NCBI RefSeq assembly: GCF_003989795.1
Contig: NZ_RZHG01000010.1
Coordinates: 162,914-226,913 of the forward strand
Length of the DNA: 64,000 nt
Source of the DNA: Vreelandella andesensis
Lineage (GTDB): Bacteria > Pseudomonadota > Gammaproteobacteria > Pseudomonadales > Halomonadaceae
Direction of reading: 5' to 3'
Positions 1 through 9,646 of the stretch are shown piece by piece. Below the pieces are notes generated by a model that saw only the letters and a list, made by a program, of their open reading frames with translations, searched no databases and was not told the origin of the DNA. How positions within the stretch are numbered: position 1 is the stretch's first letter; each line of letters begins with the position of its first letter. The translations under genes and the position numbers were made by a program.

Positions 1-1509
1 TGTGAAGGGGCGCTATTGGTTGTTGATGCGGCTCAAGGGGTTGAAGCACAGTCGGTTGCCAATTGTTACACCGCGATTGAGCAGGGGCTAGAAGTGCTGC
101 CGGTACTCAATAAGATTGATTTGCCCCAGGCCGACCCTGATCGCGTCGCGCAAGAAGTGGAAGAAATTATTGGGCTTGACGCAACGGATGCCTGCCAGGT
201 GTCGGCGAAAAGTGGTATTGGAATCGACGCTTTATTAGAGCGGCTAGTGCGGGATATTCCGCCTCCCAAGGGAGATCCAGAGGCACCGCTTCAAGCACTG
301 ATCATTGACTCCTGGTTTGATAATTACCTGGGTGTTGTTTCATTGGTACGCCTATTCGACGGTACATTGCGTAAAGGCGAAAAGATCCGCATCAAGTCGA
401 CAGGGCGTGATTGGAGCACCACCGAAGTGGGTATCTTTACGCCAACGCGCAAAGAAACAAATATCCTGCGTGCTGGCGAAGTAGGCTTTATTGTTGCCGG
501 TATTAAAGAGATTCATGGCGCACCAGTGGGCGATACTATCACCCACACAAAAACGCCGGATGTACCGCGTTTGCCTGGTTTCCAGAAGGTGAAACCCCAG
601 GTATACGCAGGTATGTTCCCAGTAAGTGCCGATGATTACGAAGATTTCCGCGATGCGCTTGAGAAGCTTGCACTCAACGATGCCTCTCTTGAATATGTGC
701 CAGAAAACTCAGATGCGCTGGGGTTTGGTTTCCGTGTCGGTTTCCTGGGCACGCTGCACATGGAGATTATTCAAGAACGCTTAGAGCGTGAATATGACCT
801 TGATCTACTCACTACTGCGCCGACGGTGGTTTACGAACTCGCCATGAAAAATGGCGATATTCAATACGTATCAAACCCTTCTAAACTGCCGGATATGGCA
901 GACGTTGAAGAGATGCGTGAACCTATCGTGCGCGCCAGTATTCTGGTGCCGCAGGAGTATGTGGGGAATGTGATCGCTGAGTGTGAGCAGCGTCGTGGCA
1001 CACAGTTAGATATGCAGTTCCTGGGTAATCAGATCCAGCTAACCTACGAATTGCCCATGTCGGAAGTGGTCATGGATTTCTTTGATCGCTTGAAGTCCAT
1101 TTCTCGTGGCTATGCATCACTTGACTATAATTTTGAGCGTTTTGAAGCAGCTAAGTTAGTTCGCCTGGACGTTCTGATTAACGGCGATAAAGTAGATGCG
1201 CTCGCTGTTATTATCCATCGTGATCATGCGCACAACCGTGGTCGCCTGTTAGTGGAAAAAATGAAAGAACTAATACCGCGGCAAATGTTTGATGTGGCTA
1301 TTCAGGCGGCTATTGGTGGCCAAGTTGTCGCACGCTCAACAGTCAAAGCCCTGCGTAAAAACGTAACGGCTAAATGTTACGGCGGTGATGTTAGCCGTAA
1401 GAAGAAACTATTGGAAAAACAGAAGGCCGGTAAGAAACGGATGAAACAGGTGGGGCGTGTTGAAATTCCCCAGGATGCCTTCCTTGCTGTGCTCAAGGTA
1501 AACGACTAG
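1..1509 (+). CDS. lepA: Elongation factor 4 (LepA), 5'-truncated by window edge
   Basis: This is a ribosome-associated translational GTPase (EF4) that promotes back-translocation or ribosome biogenesis. The reading frame is open from base 1, so the start lies outside the window; 502 residues are visible against about 600 in the family. The G3 region ([12 protein letters not shown]) and G4 motif (NKIDLP, near residue 37) of the GTPase domain are present, followed by domain II, the EF-G-like domains and the LepA-specific C-terminal domain rich in Lys ([18 protein letters not shown]). The gene is followed after 15 nt by lepB, the conserved lepA-lepB order of gammaproteobacteria, and is probably cotranscribed with it. 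Identification is secure. Confidence 0.97.
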   Translation, partial: CEGALLVVDAAQGVEAQSVANCYTAIEQGLEVLPVLNKIDLPQADPDRVAQEVEEIIGLDATDACQVSAKSGIGIDALLERLVRDIPPPKGDPEAPLQALIIDSWFDNYLGVVSLVRLFDGTLRKGEKIRIKSTGRDWSTTEVGIFTPTRKETNILRAGEVGFIVAGIKEIHGAPVGDTITHTKTPDVPRLPGFQKVKPQVYAGMFPVSADDYEDFRDALEKLALNDASLEYVPENSDALGFGFRVGFLGTLHMEIIQERLEREYDLDLLTTAPTVVYELAMKNGDIQYVSNPSKLPDMADVEEMREPIVRASILVPQEYVGNVIAECEQRRGTQLDMQFLGNQIQLTYELPMSEVVMDFFDRLKSISRGYASLDYNFERFEAAKLVRLDVLINGDKVDALAVIIHRDHAHNRGRLLVEKMKELIPRQMFDVAIQAAIGGQVVARSTVKALRKNVTAKCYGGDVSRKKKLLEKQKAGKKRMKQVGRVEIPQDAFLAVLKVND

Positions 1510-1524
1510 GGATACGAACCCCAC

Positions 1525-2328
1525 ATGGATTTTTCATTATTACTGGTAATCGCCGTAGCACTTTCCGGGGCAATATATTTTCTGGATGTGCTTTGGCTCA
1601 GACCTAAGCGCCGTGAGCGATTAGCCACTGCAGAAGCAGCCACTACGGAAGGCCTGGACGCGCCTACGCGAGAGAAGTTGCTAAAAGAGCCGTGGCCGAT
1701 CGATTACTCACGCTCGTTCTTTCCAGTGCTGCTGATAGTGCTGGTAGTACGCAGCTTTATTGTTGAACCGTTTCAAATTCCATCCGGATCGATGAAGCCG
1801 ACGCTTGAAGTGGGTGACTTTATCCTGGTGAATAAATTTGCCTACGGTTTGCGATTGCCTGTGGTTCATAACCGCTTTTTAGAGGTTGATGACCCAGAAC
1901 GGGGGGACGTAATGGTCTTCCGCTTCCCTGAAGAGCCTGCGGTCAACTTTATTAAACGGGTGGTTGGTTTGCCAGGGGATAGTATTCGCTATGAAGGTAA
2001 GCAGCTGTATGTTAACGGCGATCCAGTCAGTAAGGCATTGATTGAAGAAGGTCCTGAACTTTCGCCGCAACAGCTATTATTTGAAGAGCAATTAGGTAGC
2101 GTTAGCCACCATATATATAATAACCCCCGAGATCCAGGCCCCCAGATGCGCGAAGTCGTCGTGCCGGATGGACATTATTTCACGATGGGTGACAACCGTG
2201 ACCACTCCAACGATAGCCGTTATTGGGGATTTGTTCCTGAAGATAATATCGTTGGTAGGGCATTTGCCGTTTGGATGCATTGGGACGGTGGCTTGCCTAG
2301 CTTTACCAGCGTACGGCGTATTGAATGA
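1525..2328 (+). CDS. lepB: Signal peptidase I
   Basis: Inner-membrane serine protease that removes signal peptides from Sec and Tat exported preproteins. It has 267 residues with an N-terminal membrane segment (about 3-22), a cytoplasmic basic loop, a second membrane segment (about 64-80) and the periplasmic catalytic domain. The catalytic Ser lies in PSGSMKPT (Ser89) and the general-base Lys in NFIKRVVGLPGD (Lys144), matching the Ser/Lys dyad of the S26 family. The box D signature GDNRDHSNDSRYWG is present near the C-terminus. It lies directly behind lepA and before rnc. Confidence 0.97.
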   Translation: MDFSLLLVIAVALSGAIYFLDVLWLRPKRRERLATAEAATTEGLDAPTREKLLKEPWPIDYSRSFFPVLLIVLVVRSFIVEPFQIPSGSMKPTLEVGDFILVNKFAYGLRLPVVHNRFLEVDDPERGDVMVFRFPEEPAVNFIKRVVGLPGDSIRYEGKQLYVNGDPVSKALIEEGPELSPQQLLFEEQLGSVSHHIYNNPRDPGPQMREVVVPDGHYFTMGDNRDHSNDSRYWGFVPEDNIVGRAFAVWMHWDGGLPSFTSVRRIE

Positions 2329-2389
2329 AACATAGTTTTGAAATTGTTAATGCTGTCATATTAGTTAACGTCAACGACGTAGGAGCACT

Positions 2390-3082
2390 GTGAGTAATTC
2401 CTTAACCGTTTTTTGCCGACGAATCGGCCATGCCTTCGGTGATCCTACGCTGATGGAATTGGCCATGACTCACCGTAGCTACGGTGGTCGTAACAATGAG
2501 CGCCTGGAATTTTTGGGTGATTCCATCGTCAATTTTGTAATCGCTGAAGCACTTTTCCAACGGTTCCCTCAGGCTAGAGAAGGTCAATTATCGCGTCTCA
2601 GGGCGCGTTTAGTGAAAGGACAAACACTAGCCGAGCTGGCTCGGGAGATGGAGTTCGGCGAATGTTTACGGCTTGGCTCAGGAGAAATGAAGAGCGGTGG
2701 CCATCGCCGTGAATCCATTTTGGCTGATGCAGTAGAAGCTGTAATAGGTGCTATTTATTTAGATGCAGGCATGGACGTCGTGCGCCAACGAGTGCTGGCA
2801 TGGTACGCCGAGCGGCTTGAAAATATTTCGTTACAAGATACTCAAAAAGATCCAAAAACACGCTTACAAGAGTTTTTGCAATCGCGCCAGGCAGCGTTGC
2901 CGCGCTATGAAGTAGTCTCTGTTAAGGGGGAAGCGCATGCCCAGACGTTTACCGTGGAGTGCTACATTGATTTGCTGACCGAGCATACCACTGGTAAAGG
3001 CCCCAGCCGCCGCCATGCTGAGCAGCAGGCAGCTGAAGAAGCGCTGTTCTATCTTGAAAAAACACCTGGAGACAAATCATGA
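2390..3082 (+). CDS. rnc: Ribonuclease III
   Basis: Double-strand-specific endoribonuclease that matures rRNA and regulatory RNAs. The start is GTG at 2390, supported by AGGAG at 2381-2385. The 230-residue product has the RNase III signature [10 protein letters not shown] (residues 36-45) with the catalytic acidic residues, the second motif [15 protein letters not shown], and a C-terminal double-stranded RNA-binding domain (about 155-225). The last bases overlap the era start by 4 nt (ATGA), implying translational coupling. Length is typical (E. coli 226). Confidence 0.97.
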   Translation: MSNSLTVFCRRIGHAFGDPTLMELAMTHRSYGGRNNERLEFLGDSIVNFVIAEALFQRFPQAREGQLSRLRARLVKGQTLAELAREMEFGECLRLGSGEMKSGGHRRESILADAVEAVIGAIYLDAGMDVVRQRVLAWYAERLENISLQDTQKDPKTRLQEFLQSRQAALPRYEVVSVKGEAHAQTFTVECYIDLLTEHTTGKGPSRRHAEQQAAEEALFYLEKTPGDKS

Positions 3083-3978
3083 GTCAAACCTGCGGCTTCG
3101 TGGCCATCGTTGGCCGGCCCAACGTAGGCAAATCAACCCTCATGAATCGGATTCTAGGGCAAAAAATTTCGATTACCTCGCGTCGCCCTCAAACCACGCG
3201 GCACCAGGTGATGGGTATTAAAACGGTCGAAGAAACGCAATTCATTTATGTGGATACGCCTGGCATGCACATCATGTCAAAAGACCGCAATAAAGCGATC
3301 AATCGTTTTATGAACCAAGCGGCAACACAGGCGTTGCGTGATGTTGACTGCGTGGTGTTTATCATTGACCGGACCCGTTGGACAGATGAAGACCAAGCCG
3401 TTTTAAAGCGGCTTGAGCACGTTAAGGCACCCGTGATTTTAGCCGTCAACAAAGTGGATCGGTTAAATGATAAAGGAGACTTGTTACCATGGTTAGCAGA
3501 AGTCGGCGCACGTCGTGAGTTTGCGGCGGTCGTGCCTATTTCTGCCAAGCATGGTACCCAAGTGGATACGCTCGAGCAGGAAGTTGCCAAATATTTGCCA
3601 GAGAGCGTTCACTTTTTCCCTGAAGATCAAGTCACTGATAAGAGTTTGCGCTTTATGGCGGCCGAGCTGGTGCGTGAAAAAGTCATGCGTCAATTGGGTG
3701 ATGAACTCCCATATCAAATGACCGTGGAAATCGAAGAGTTCCGTGAAACCGAGCGCGTGACCCATATCAGTGCCTTAATTCTGGTCGAGCGCCAGGGCCA
3801 AAAAGTTATTTTGATCGGCGAGAACGGTGACCGTCTTAAAAGCATTGGTCGCGAAGCACGCTTAGATATGGAGCGTGCCTTGGGCACCAAGGTAATGTTA
3901 AATCTATGGGTCAAAGTGAAGCGTGGCTGGTCAGATGACGAGCGGGCATTGAAAAGCTTGGGTTACGATCTCGATTGA
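3079..3978 (+). CDS. era: GTPase Era
   Basis: Essential GTPase that assists 16S rRNA maturation and 30S assembly. Motifs in order: G1 GRPNVGKST (12-20), G3 DTPGMH, G4 NKVD, and a C-terminal KH domain with [15 protein letters not shown] that binds the 3' end of 16S rRNA. The 299-residue length matches the family. It overlaps rnc upstream by 4 nt and recO downstream by 4 nt (if recO starts at TTG 3975), the classic rnc-era-recO operon. Confidence 0.97.
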   Translation: MSQTCGFVAIVGRPNVGKSTLMNRILGQKISITSRRPQTTRHQVMGIKTVEETQFIYVDTPGMHIMSKDRNKAINRFMNQAATQALRDVDCVVFIIDRTRWTDEDQAVLKRLEHVKAPVILAVNKVDRLNDKGDLLPWLAEVGARREFAAVVPISAKHGTQVDTLEQEVAKYLPESVHFFPEDQVTDKSLRFMAAELVREKVMRQLGDELPYQMTVEIEEFRETERVTHISALILVERQGQKVILIGENGDRLKSIGREARLDMERALGTKVMLNLWVKVKRGWSDDERALKSLGYDLD

Positions 3979-4679
3979 GTGCTTCAATGACGGCAGAGCC
4001 AGCGTTTTTACTGCATCGCAAGGCTTACCGTGAAACCAGCGCGCTGGTGGATTTATTAACCCTTAATTATGGCCGTATCCGTGCCGTTGCCCATGGTGGG
4101 CAACGGCCAGGTTCTAAATCGCGTCAGCGGCTGCAGCCCTTCACCCCTTTGTTTGTGTCGTGGCGAGGTGAGCGCGACCTAAAGCGATTAACGCTGATGG
4201 AGTCGCGAGGCCAAACGGCACTGCTTGCCGGAGAAGGGTTGCTTTGCGGTTTATACGCTAATGAAATCGCCACACGTCTACTTCCTTTGGAGCTTTCAGC
4301 ACCCGAGGTCTTCGCATTTTATAGTGCGCTGTTAGAAAAGTTGCCGATACCGGCAGATCGCGCCTTGGCGTTGCGACGTTTTGAGTGGGCGTTGTTGGAA
4401 ACACTGGAAGCCACACCGCGTTTTTGCACCTACGATGGCGATGCGCTTGATCCTCAAACGCGCTATCGGTTTGATGCAGAAAGCCGCGCTTTTGTCCCTG
4501 CAGAGCAGGGCATAGAAGGCCGGACGCTGCGCTATATAGATCAAGGCGATTGGCAGCCCGTTGGCTTAGCAAGCGCACTGAAAGCGGTGATGAGGGCAGC
4601 ACTTGCGCCTCATCTAGGTGCTACCGCTTTACGCTCCCGAGAACTTATGCTCGATTTGGCTCGCCGCCGACAGCGCTAA
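3975..4679 (+). CDS. recO: DNA repair protein RecO
   Basis: Recombination mediator of the RecFOR pathway that loads RecA onto SSB-coated single-stranded DNA. The 234-residue product shows the N-terminal OB-fold ([20 protein letters not shown]) and the RecO helical domain. The outermost start is TTG 3975, overlapping the era stop; ATG 3987 ([14 protein letters not shown]) is equally possible and matches the usual N-terminus better. The zinc-binding Cys cluster of some RecO proteins is not evident, as in many gammaproteobacterial RecO proteins. Position behind era supports the call. Confidence 0.93.
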   Translation: MSASMTAEPAFLLHRKAYRETSALVDLLTLNYGRIRAVAHGGQRPGSKSRQRLQPFTPLFVSWRGERDLKRLTLMESRGQTALLAGEGLLCGLYANEIATRLLPLELSAPEVFAFYSALLEKLPIPADRALALRRFEWALLETLEATPRFCTYDGDALDPQTRYRFDAESRAFVPAEQGIEGRTLRYIDQGDWQPVGLASALKAVMRAALAPHLGATALRSRELMLDLARRRQR

Positions 4680-4713
4680 TGGGTACCTTGATATCACTTA
4701 TTGGAGACACGCG

Positions 4714-5538
4714 ATGCATCCTCCGCGGATTTTATTAGGCGTTAACATCGATCACATTGCGACGCTGCGCCAAGCGCGTGGTACTCGTTACCCCGATCCC
4801 GTTCAAGCAGCGTTGTTAGCGGAAGAAGCAGGCGCTGATGGTATTACGGTGCACCTGCGTGAAGACCGTCGCCATATCCAGCCTAGAGACGTTCGCCTAT
4901 TGGCAGAAGTGCTCAATACACGCATGAATTTAGAGATGGCTGTTACTGAAGAAATGTTGGCGTTGGCTGAGGAAATACGCCCGACGCACGTGTGTTTGGT
5001 GCCAGAAAAGCGTGAAGAGTTAACGACAGAAGGTGGCTTGGACGTTGTTGGTGGATTTGATCTTATTGCCAATGCCTGTCAACGCTTACGTGCAGCTGGT
5101 TGCGATGTGTCTTTGTTTATAGATCCAGATAGCGCGCAAATTGATGCTGCTATACGTGCGGGTGCACCAACGATTGAGCTTCATACCGGAGCCTATGCAG
5201 AAGCAAAGCCTGGCAGTGAAGCTGCTATTGCCGAATATGACCGCCTGAGTGCAGCGGCCATTCATGCTGTTTCTGCTGGCCTAGTGGTTAACGCTGGCCA
5301 TGGGTTGCACTACCACAACGTGGAAGCGATTGCTGCGCTGCCGGGAGTCAATGAGCTCAATATTGGTCACGCCATTATCGCACGTGCGCTTTTTGTCGGG
5401 TTGAAAGACGCTATTCAAGAAATGAAGCGCTTGATTATTGCGGGTCAAGAAGCGGGTTTAATGGCAGCATTAGATGCGCATGACCACGATCACAACGACG
5501 ACCACAACCACGACCACCGTGGTTGCTGTAGCCACTAA
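4714..5538 (+). CDS. pdxJ: Pyridoxine 5'-phosphate synthase with His-rich C-terminal tail
   Basis: Condenses 1-deoxy-D-xylulose 5-phosphate with 3-amino-2-oxopropyl phosphate to give pyridoxine 5'-phosphate, the last ring-closing step of the DXP-dependent vitamin B6 pathway. ATG 4714 is preceded by GGAG at 4703-4706. The 274-residue TIM-barrel protein has [18 protein letters not shown] at the N-terminus and [15 protein letters not shown] near the phosphate-binding end. The family usually ends near residue 245-250; here about 22 extra residues follow, almost only His and Asp and ending RGCCSH, which resembles a metal-binding tail. The gene abuts acpS (1 nt between stop and ATG), as in E. coli. 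Confidence 0.95.
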   Translation: MHPPRILLGVNIDHIATLRQARGTRYPDPVQAALLAEEAGADGITVHLREDRRHIQPRDVRLLAEVLNTRMNLEMAVTEEMLALAEEIRPTHVCLVPEKREELTTEGGLDVVGGFDLIANACQRLRAAGCDVSLFIDPDSAQIDAAIRAGAPTIELHTGAYAEAKPGSEAAIAEYDRLSAAAIHAVSAGLVVNAGHGLHYHNVEAIAALPGVNELNIGHAIIARALFVGLKDAIQEMKRLIIAGQEAGLMAALDAHDHDHNDDHNHDHRGCCSH

Positions 5539-5539
5539 G

Positions 5540-5917
5540 ATGATCATCGGAATTGGATCAGATATCGCCCAAGTCGAGCGTTTTACTAAAGCAGTAAAAC
5601 GTCATGGGCCACGCTTTGCCCATCGAATTTTAGGCCCTGACGAGCAAGCGGTCTGGCAGGAAAAAGGTCAGCCCGCCAGCTATCTAGCAAAGCGTTTTGC
5701 GGCAAAAGAAGCCTATGTTAAAGCGCTAGGGCTTGGTCTGAGAAGCGGCATGCAATGGGGCGATATTCAGATCCTCAATGATTCGCTGGGCAAGCCAAGC
5801 CTGCAGCTAAGCGGTGAAGCACTTCGTCTGTTTCAAACCAGTGGCGCTTCTGCAGCCCATATAACGCTTAGCGATGAAGCAGATTACGCAGTGGCATTCG
5901 TAGTGCTTGAGCGATAG
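5540..5917 (+). CDS. acpS: Holo-[acyl-carrier-protein] synthase
   Basis: Transfers 4'-phosphopantetheine from CoA to a serine of acyl carrier protein, activating fatty-acid synthesis. ATG 5540 gives a 125-residue protein starting MIIGIGSDIAQVERF, with the Mg-binding Asp and the second motif FAAKEAYVKALG, both diagnostic. The frame is open further upstream but those codons lie inside the His/Asp-rich end of pdxJ, so the internal ATG is chosen. pdxJ-acpS adjacency is conserved. Confidence 0.95.
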   Translation: MIIGIGSDIAQVERFTKAVKRHGPRFAHRILGPDEQAVWQEKGQPASYLAKRFAAKEAYVKALGLGLRSGMQWGDIQILNDSLGKPSLQLSGEALRLFQTSGASAAHITLSDEADYAVAFVVLER

Positions 5918-5958
5918 TTCTTAAGGGTTAGCTTTTTCTAGGATCAGTTCTTTAATAA

Positions 5959-8658
5959 TTAACGCTCATCTAACGTGCTTCGCTGCTCTCTGAGGCGTTT
6001 AATGGTGGTATACAGCTCATCAATTAAGCTCTCGGCTTGCTCTAATCCTCCTGTGCGCAAACGTGTTTCCAGTGTTTCTACCGTCAGTGCTAGCTCGGGT
6101 GCACCACAGTACCGGCTGGCACCATTGAGCGCATGAATATGATCGATCAACACCATCAGATTGTTGTCTTCGAAAGCGCTGCGGATTCGCTGTTCACATT
6201 CATTCAGGCTATCGATCAGTCGTTTCAACTGCATTTTAGCGAACTTGGGATTGCCACCTGCTAAGCGCGTGCCTAGCTCAAGGTCAATGACAGGTAATGA
6301 ATCTGGTGCAGAACCAATTGCAGACGCCTTCTGCGACTTATCTAAAAGCGGGCTTGTCGGCAACGCAATGCCTAAGAAGCGTTGAAATTGCTGTTGCAGT
6401 TGAGCTTCACTGATAGGTTTTACTAGTATTTCGTCTAACCCTTCTGCAAGCCACTGTTGGCGCTCAGCGCTAAGTACATGAGCGGTTACTGCAATAATAG
6501 GGCAGCGTGCCCAGCTATTATTAATCCGCCGCAATGCCTGGGTGGTTTGAACGCCGTCCATATCAGGCATGCGAATATCCATTAGCACCATGTCGGCTTC
6601 GTGCTGGCGCGCATAATTCAGCGCTTCCTGTCCGCTGGCAGCTAACACAATGTTGAGATGATCGCTTTCCAGTATGGCTTTTAATAGTTCGCGATTGGGT
6701 GCGTTATCGTCAACGATCAGAACTGTCAATGTTGGTAAGGGTAATGACTTAATCGTTGGTGTGTTTGCTAGAGTAGGAGCTTTGACAGGCTCTAATAGCA
6801 GTTTAAACGTGGCAACCAATTTAGCTCTGGTAAATGGTTTACACAGCATATCGCCCCCATTGGGAAGCTCCCAGAGAGGCAACTCAAAGCTGGTAGCGTT
6901 AGCAAGTATCAGTGTGGGGCAGGGTGCTTGAGCAATAATCGATAGCCAATACGTCTTTCGCTCACCGATAAAATCATCACGTTCCAGGCTCAGTATGAGC
7001 AACTGTTCATTGCCGGACTCAATGAAAGAGACGGCCGATGCGCCCCAGCGTTCCACCAAGTGCTCTAATACGTTACGAGTGGGTAGATGGGGTTCATGAA
7101 TACGAATGATTGAGCCGTCCAGTGAGAGTTCTTGCGTCCGTTCATTTGTCATGTCTGCAAGTAATGGCAACGTGAATGAGAACGTTGCCCCTTCTCTTGG
7201 CTCGCTATCAACCGAAATCTCTCCGCCCATTCGTTGAACCAGCTGCCTGCAAATAGTCAGTCCTAAACCACTACCGCCAAATTGTCTGGAGTGGCTGGGG
7301 TCTGCTTGGGAAAACGCACTAAACAGTTGCGGTTGTTGTTCATTGCTCAAGCCAATGCCTGTGTCGCTAACGCTAACGCGCAGTACAACATGCTGGCCCT
7401 CTTGGCTATCCAGCATCACACGGATAATGACTTCTCCCTTATGGGTAAACTTCAGGGCGTTACTGGTTAAATTATTAAGGACTTGATGAATTCGTAGCGG
7501 GTCGCCATAAAGCGTTGGCGGTACATCGTCGTACACCATCGCCACTAAATGGAGTTGTTTACGTTGCGCTTCGGGCGCGTGAAGGCCAACGACTTCATCT
7601 ACTAGTGTCACAAAATCAATATCAACCTTCTCTAGCGTCAGCTGGTCAGCTTCTAGTTTCGAGAAGTCCAACACATCATTGACTAGCATCAACAGGTTGT
7701 CGCAAGCTCGATGCACATGTTCTAGCCACTCTTTCTGTCGAGCATCGAGCGATGAGCGGCCTAGTAAACGGCAAAACCCAATAATGCCGTTTAAAGGGGT
7801 GCGAATCTCATGGCTCATATTAGCTAGGAATTCCGACTTCACGGCATTCGCTCGAAGGGCGCTTCGGTGAGCAAGATCGAGTTTGATATTTTGTTCTTCA
7901 ATCGTCTCCATGGACTCTTGCAGTTCACTGGTCGCTTGCTCGATCTGGCTTTGCATATCATGCTGAGCCTGCTGAAAATGTTCCGCTAGACTATTAATAT
8001 GCTCTGCCAATTGTCGAAACTCGGTAGGGCGGGCAGCCGCAACAAAAAGTCGATAGTCCCCCCGGGATAGACGGTAAAGTGCTTGATTGGCTTCTTCAAT
8101 TGGGCGGGTAGCGTAACGACTGATTGCAAACGCGACTAAAAAAAGCAGCAGGCCAAGCAGCATGCCGCCTAAGCTAAGACTAGCAATAAGTTTGTAGCGC
8201 TCCAGCTTAAGCGTGCGTATGTCCATCTCGGCTTCCAGCCAGCCAGTATTGGTAAAATTAGATTGCTGGCCGTGAAACGTGCTTAACAGCACCTGTATAC
8301 GCCAAATAGTTTCATCCATGGTGAGCGCCGTGGAGCTGGGGGCATTTAGGCGAGGCGGTGGAGGTATCGAATGCCCCAGCACCAATAAACGGCTCCCTTG
8401 CTCGTCGAAAAGTGTCACCGCGCGTAACCCGTTGTGTTCCAAAAGCTGTCTGGCAATGGCTTCTAAGCGAGGTAAATCGCCATCTACCATGGCGTTGCCT
8501 AGGCTTGGTGCCAGCAACTCACCTGCGCTAACTAACCGTTCCTTTAGTCTGTCACTGTTAGTGGCCTCGCTTTGAACCACCAGCAGTATTGCCATGACGG
8601 CATAGACAAGAAGCGGAAATCCGAGTAACGCAAACAATAAGCGCGTGTTTAAAGACAT
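5959..8658 (-). CDS. barA: BarA-type hybrid sensor histidine kinase (tripartite phosphorelay)
   Basis: Membrane sensor kinase, the likely partner of a UvrY/GacA response regulator controlling the Csr small-RNA switch. Order seen: N-terminal membrane segment, periplasmic sensor, second membrane segment (about 160-185), HAMP, coiled coil, HisKA with phospho-His in MSHEIRTPLNG (about residue 290 counted from TTG 8679), HATPase (N box NNLTSNALKFT, DTGIGL, GGSGLGLTICR), a degenerate receiver, a full receiver (IVDDN, phospho-Asp in LMDIRMPDMDG) and an Hpt domain with phospho-His in HALNGASRYCG. ATG 8658 is taken as the start; TTG 8679 would add seven residues and is about equally supported by ribosome-binding sequence. 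Transcribed divergently from cysM. The GacS/BarA role is inferred from the architecture. Confidence 0.9.
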   Translation of the reverse strand: MSLNTRLLFALLGFPLLVYAVMAILLVVQSEATNSDRLKERLVSAGELLAPSLGNAMVDGDLPRLEAIARQLLEHNGLRAVTLFDEQGSRLLVLGHSIPPPPRLNAPSSTALTMDETIWRIQVLLSTFHGQQSNFTNTGWLEAEMDIRTLKLERYKLIASLSLGGMLLGLLLFLVAFAISRYATRPIEEANQALYRLSRGDYRLFVAAARPTEFRQLAEHINSLAEHFQQAQHDMQSQIEQATSELQESMETIEEQNIKLDLAHRSALRANAVKSEFLANMSHEIRTPLNGIIGFCRLLGRSSLDARQKEWLEHVHRACDNLLMLVNDVLDFSKLEADQLTLEKVDIDFVTLVDEVVGLHAPEAQRKQLHLVAMVYDDVPPTLYGDPLRIHQVLNNLTSNALKFTHKGEVIIRVMLDSQEGQHVVLRVSVSDTGIGLSNEQQPQLFSAFSQADPSHSRQFGGSGLGLTICRQLVQRMGGEISVDSEPREGATFSFTLPLLADMTNERTQELSLDGSIIRIHEPHLPTRNVLEHLVERWGASAVSFIESGNEQLLILSLERDDFIGERKTYWLSIIAQAPCPTLILANATSFELPLWELPNGGDMLCKPFTRAKLVATFKLLLEPVKAPTLANTPTIKSLPLPTLTVLIVDDNAPNRELLKAILESDHLNIVLAASGQEALNYARQHEADMVLMDIRMPDMDGVQTTQALRRINNSWARCPIIAVTAHVLSAERQQWLAEGLDEILVKPISEAQLQQQFQRFLGIALPTSPLLDKSQKASAIGSAPDSLPVIDLELGTRLAGGNPKFAKMQLKRLIDSLNECEQRIRSAFEDNNLMVLIDHIHALNGASRYCGAPELALTVETLETRLRTGGLEQAESLIDELYTTIKRLREQRSTLDER

Positions 8659-8688
8659 GAGAGAAGCTCGTTGATTCAATGAGGGTGC

Positions 8689-8718
8689 CTGTCAAGCTAA
8701 CGGCAGCACCGATATAAT
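8689..8718 (+). promoter_or_regulatory. Probable sigma-70 promoter of cysM
   Basis: A perfect -10 hexamer TATAAT lies at 8713-8718, 31 nt before the cysM ATG. A weak -35 (CTGTCA, 8689-8694) stands 18 nt upstream of it. It sits in the 90-nt divergent spacer between barA and cysM. No further regulator site was recognised. Confidence 0.6.
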
Positions 8719-8749
8719 GCAGCATAATGGTGACGATAAGGAATGTACG

Positions 8750-9646
8750 ATGAATTATCCGACGCTCGAAGATGTGGTTGGCAATACGCCACTGGTTCGT
8801 TTAAAGCGCATAACCGCCGGTCGTAATAACACGCTTCTTGCCAAGCTAGAGGGTAATAACCCTGCTGGTTCTGTGAAAGATCGCCCAGCACTTTCTATGC
8901 TCAGTGAAGCAGAAGCGCGGGGCGATATCGTTCCAGGCGATACGCTGGTGGAGGCAACCTCAGGCAATACTGGCATTGCACTCGCCATGGCTGCTGCTAT
9001 CAAAGGCTACAAAATGACGCTAATTATGCCTGAAAACGCCTCAGAAGAGCGCAAGCAGGCCATGGCGGCTTACGGCGCCACGTTGATTTCAGCCAGTAAA
9101 CAAGGCGGAATGGAGGAGGCACGAGACATTGCTGATGCCATGATTGCGAAAGGTGAAGGTAAGCCGCTAAATCAATTTGCCAATCCTGATAATCCGCTAG
9201 CACATTACCGCACAACGGGGCCGGAAGTATGGCAGCAAACTGGCGGTGAAGTGACGCATTTTGTCAGTTCAATGGGCACGACGGGCACCATCATGGGGGT
9301 GTCGCGCTACCTTAAGGAACAGAACCCAGCGATCCAAATTGTTGGTTTACAACCTGCGGATGGCGCAAGCATTCCTGGGATTCGTCGTTGGCCAAAAGAG
9401 TATTTGCCGTCGATTTTTGAACCACCAAGAGTCGATATTACCCTGGATATCGGTCAGCTAGAAGCAGAAGCCCACATGCGCCGTTTGGCCCGTGAAGAGG
9501 GTATTTTAGCAGGAGTGTCATCGGGTGGCTGTTTGGCGGGCGCTCTGCGCATTGCAGAGCAAACCGAGAACGCGGTCATTGTCTTTATCGTTTGTGACCG
9601 GGGTGATCGCTACCTTTCCACAGGCTTATTTGCGCCGGAGTTATAG
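8750..9646 (+). CDS. cysM: Cysteine synthase B
   Basis: PLP-dependent O-acetylserine sulfhydrylase, CysM type, making cysteine from O-acetylserine and sulfide or thiosulfate. The 298-residue product has the PLP-lysine motif NPAGSVKDRPA and the substrate loop TSGNTGIALA. The N-terminus MNYPTLEDVVGNTPLVRL and total length fit CysM better than CysK. ATG 8750 is chosen over an in-frame ATG at 8717, because the latter overlaps the -10 box and an AAGGA sequence precedes 8750. The gene ends directly against the rlmD start (TAG then ATG, no gap). Confidence 0.93.
   Translation: MNYPTLEDVVGNTPLVRLKRITAGRNNTLLAKLEGNNPAGSVKDRPALSMLSEAEARGDIVPGDTLVEATSGNTGIALAMAAAIKGYKMTLIMPENASEERKQAMAAYGATLISASKQGGMEEARDIADAMIAKGEGKPLNQFANPDNPLAHYRTTGPEVWQQTGGEVTHFVSSMGTTGTIMGVSRYLKEQNPAIQIVGLQPADGASIPGIRRWPKEYLPSIFEPPRVDITLDIGQLEAEAHMRRLAREEGILAGVSSGGCLAGALRIAEQTENAVIVFIVCDRGDRYLSTGLFAPEL

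Noticed and set aside
2363..2378. LiuR-like sequence TTAACGTCAACG upstream of rnc
   Set aside because: Only about 10 of 16 positions match the liuR palindrome, symmetry is poor, and the gene has no link to branched-chain catabolism.
5474..5539. Upstream in-frame extension of acpS (about 22 codons, poly-Thr)
   Set aside because: It is the shifted frame of the His/Asp-rich pdxJ end; the internal ATG 5540 gives the conserved AcpS N-terminus.
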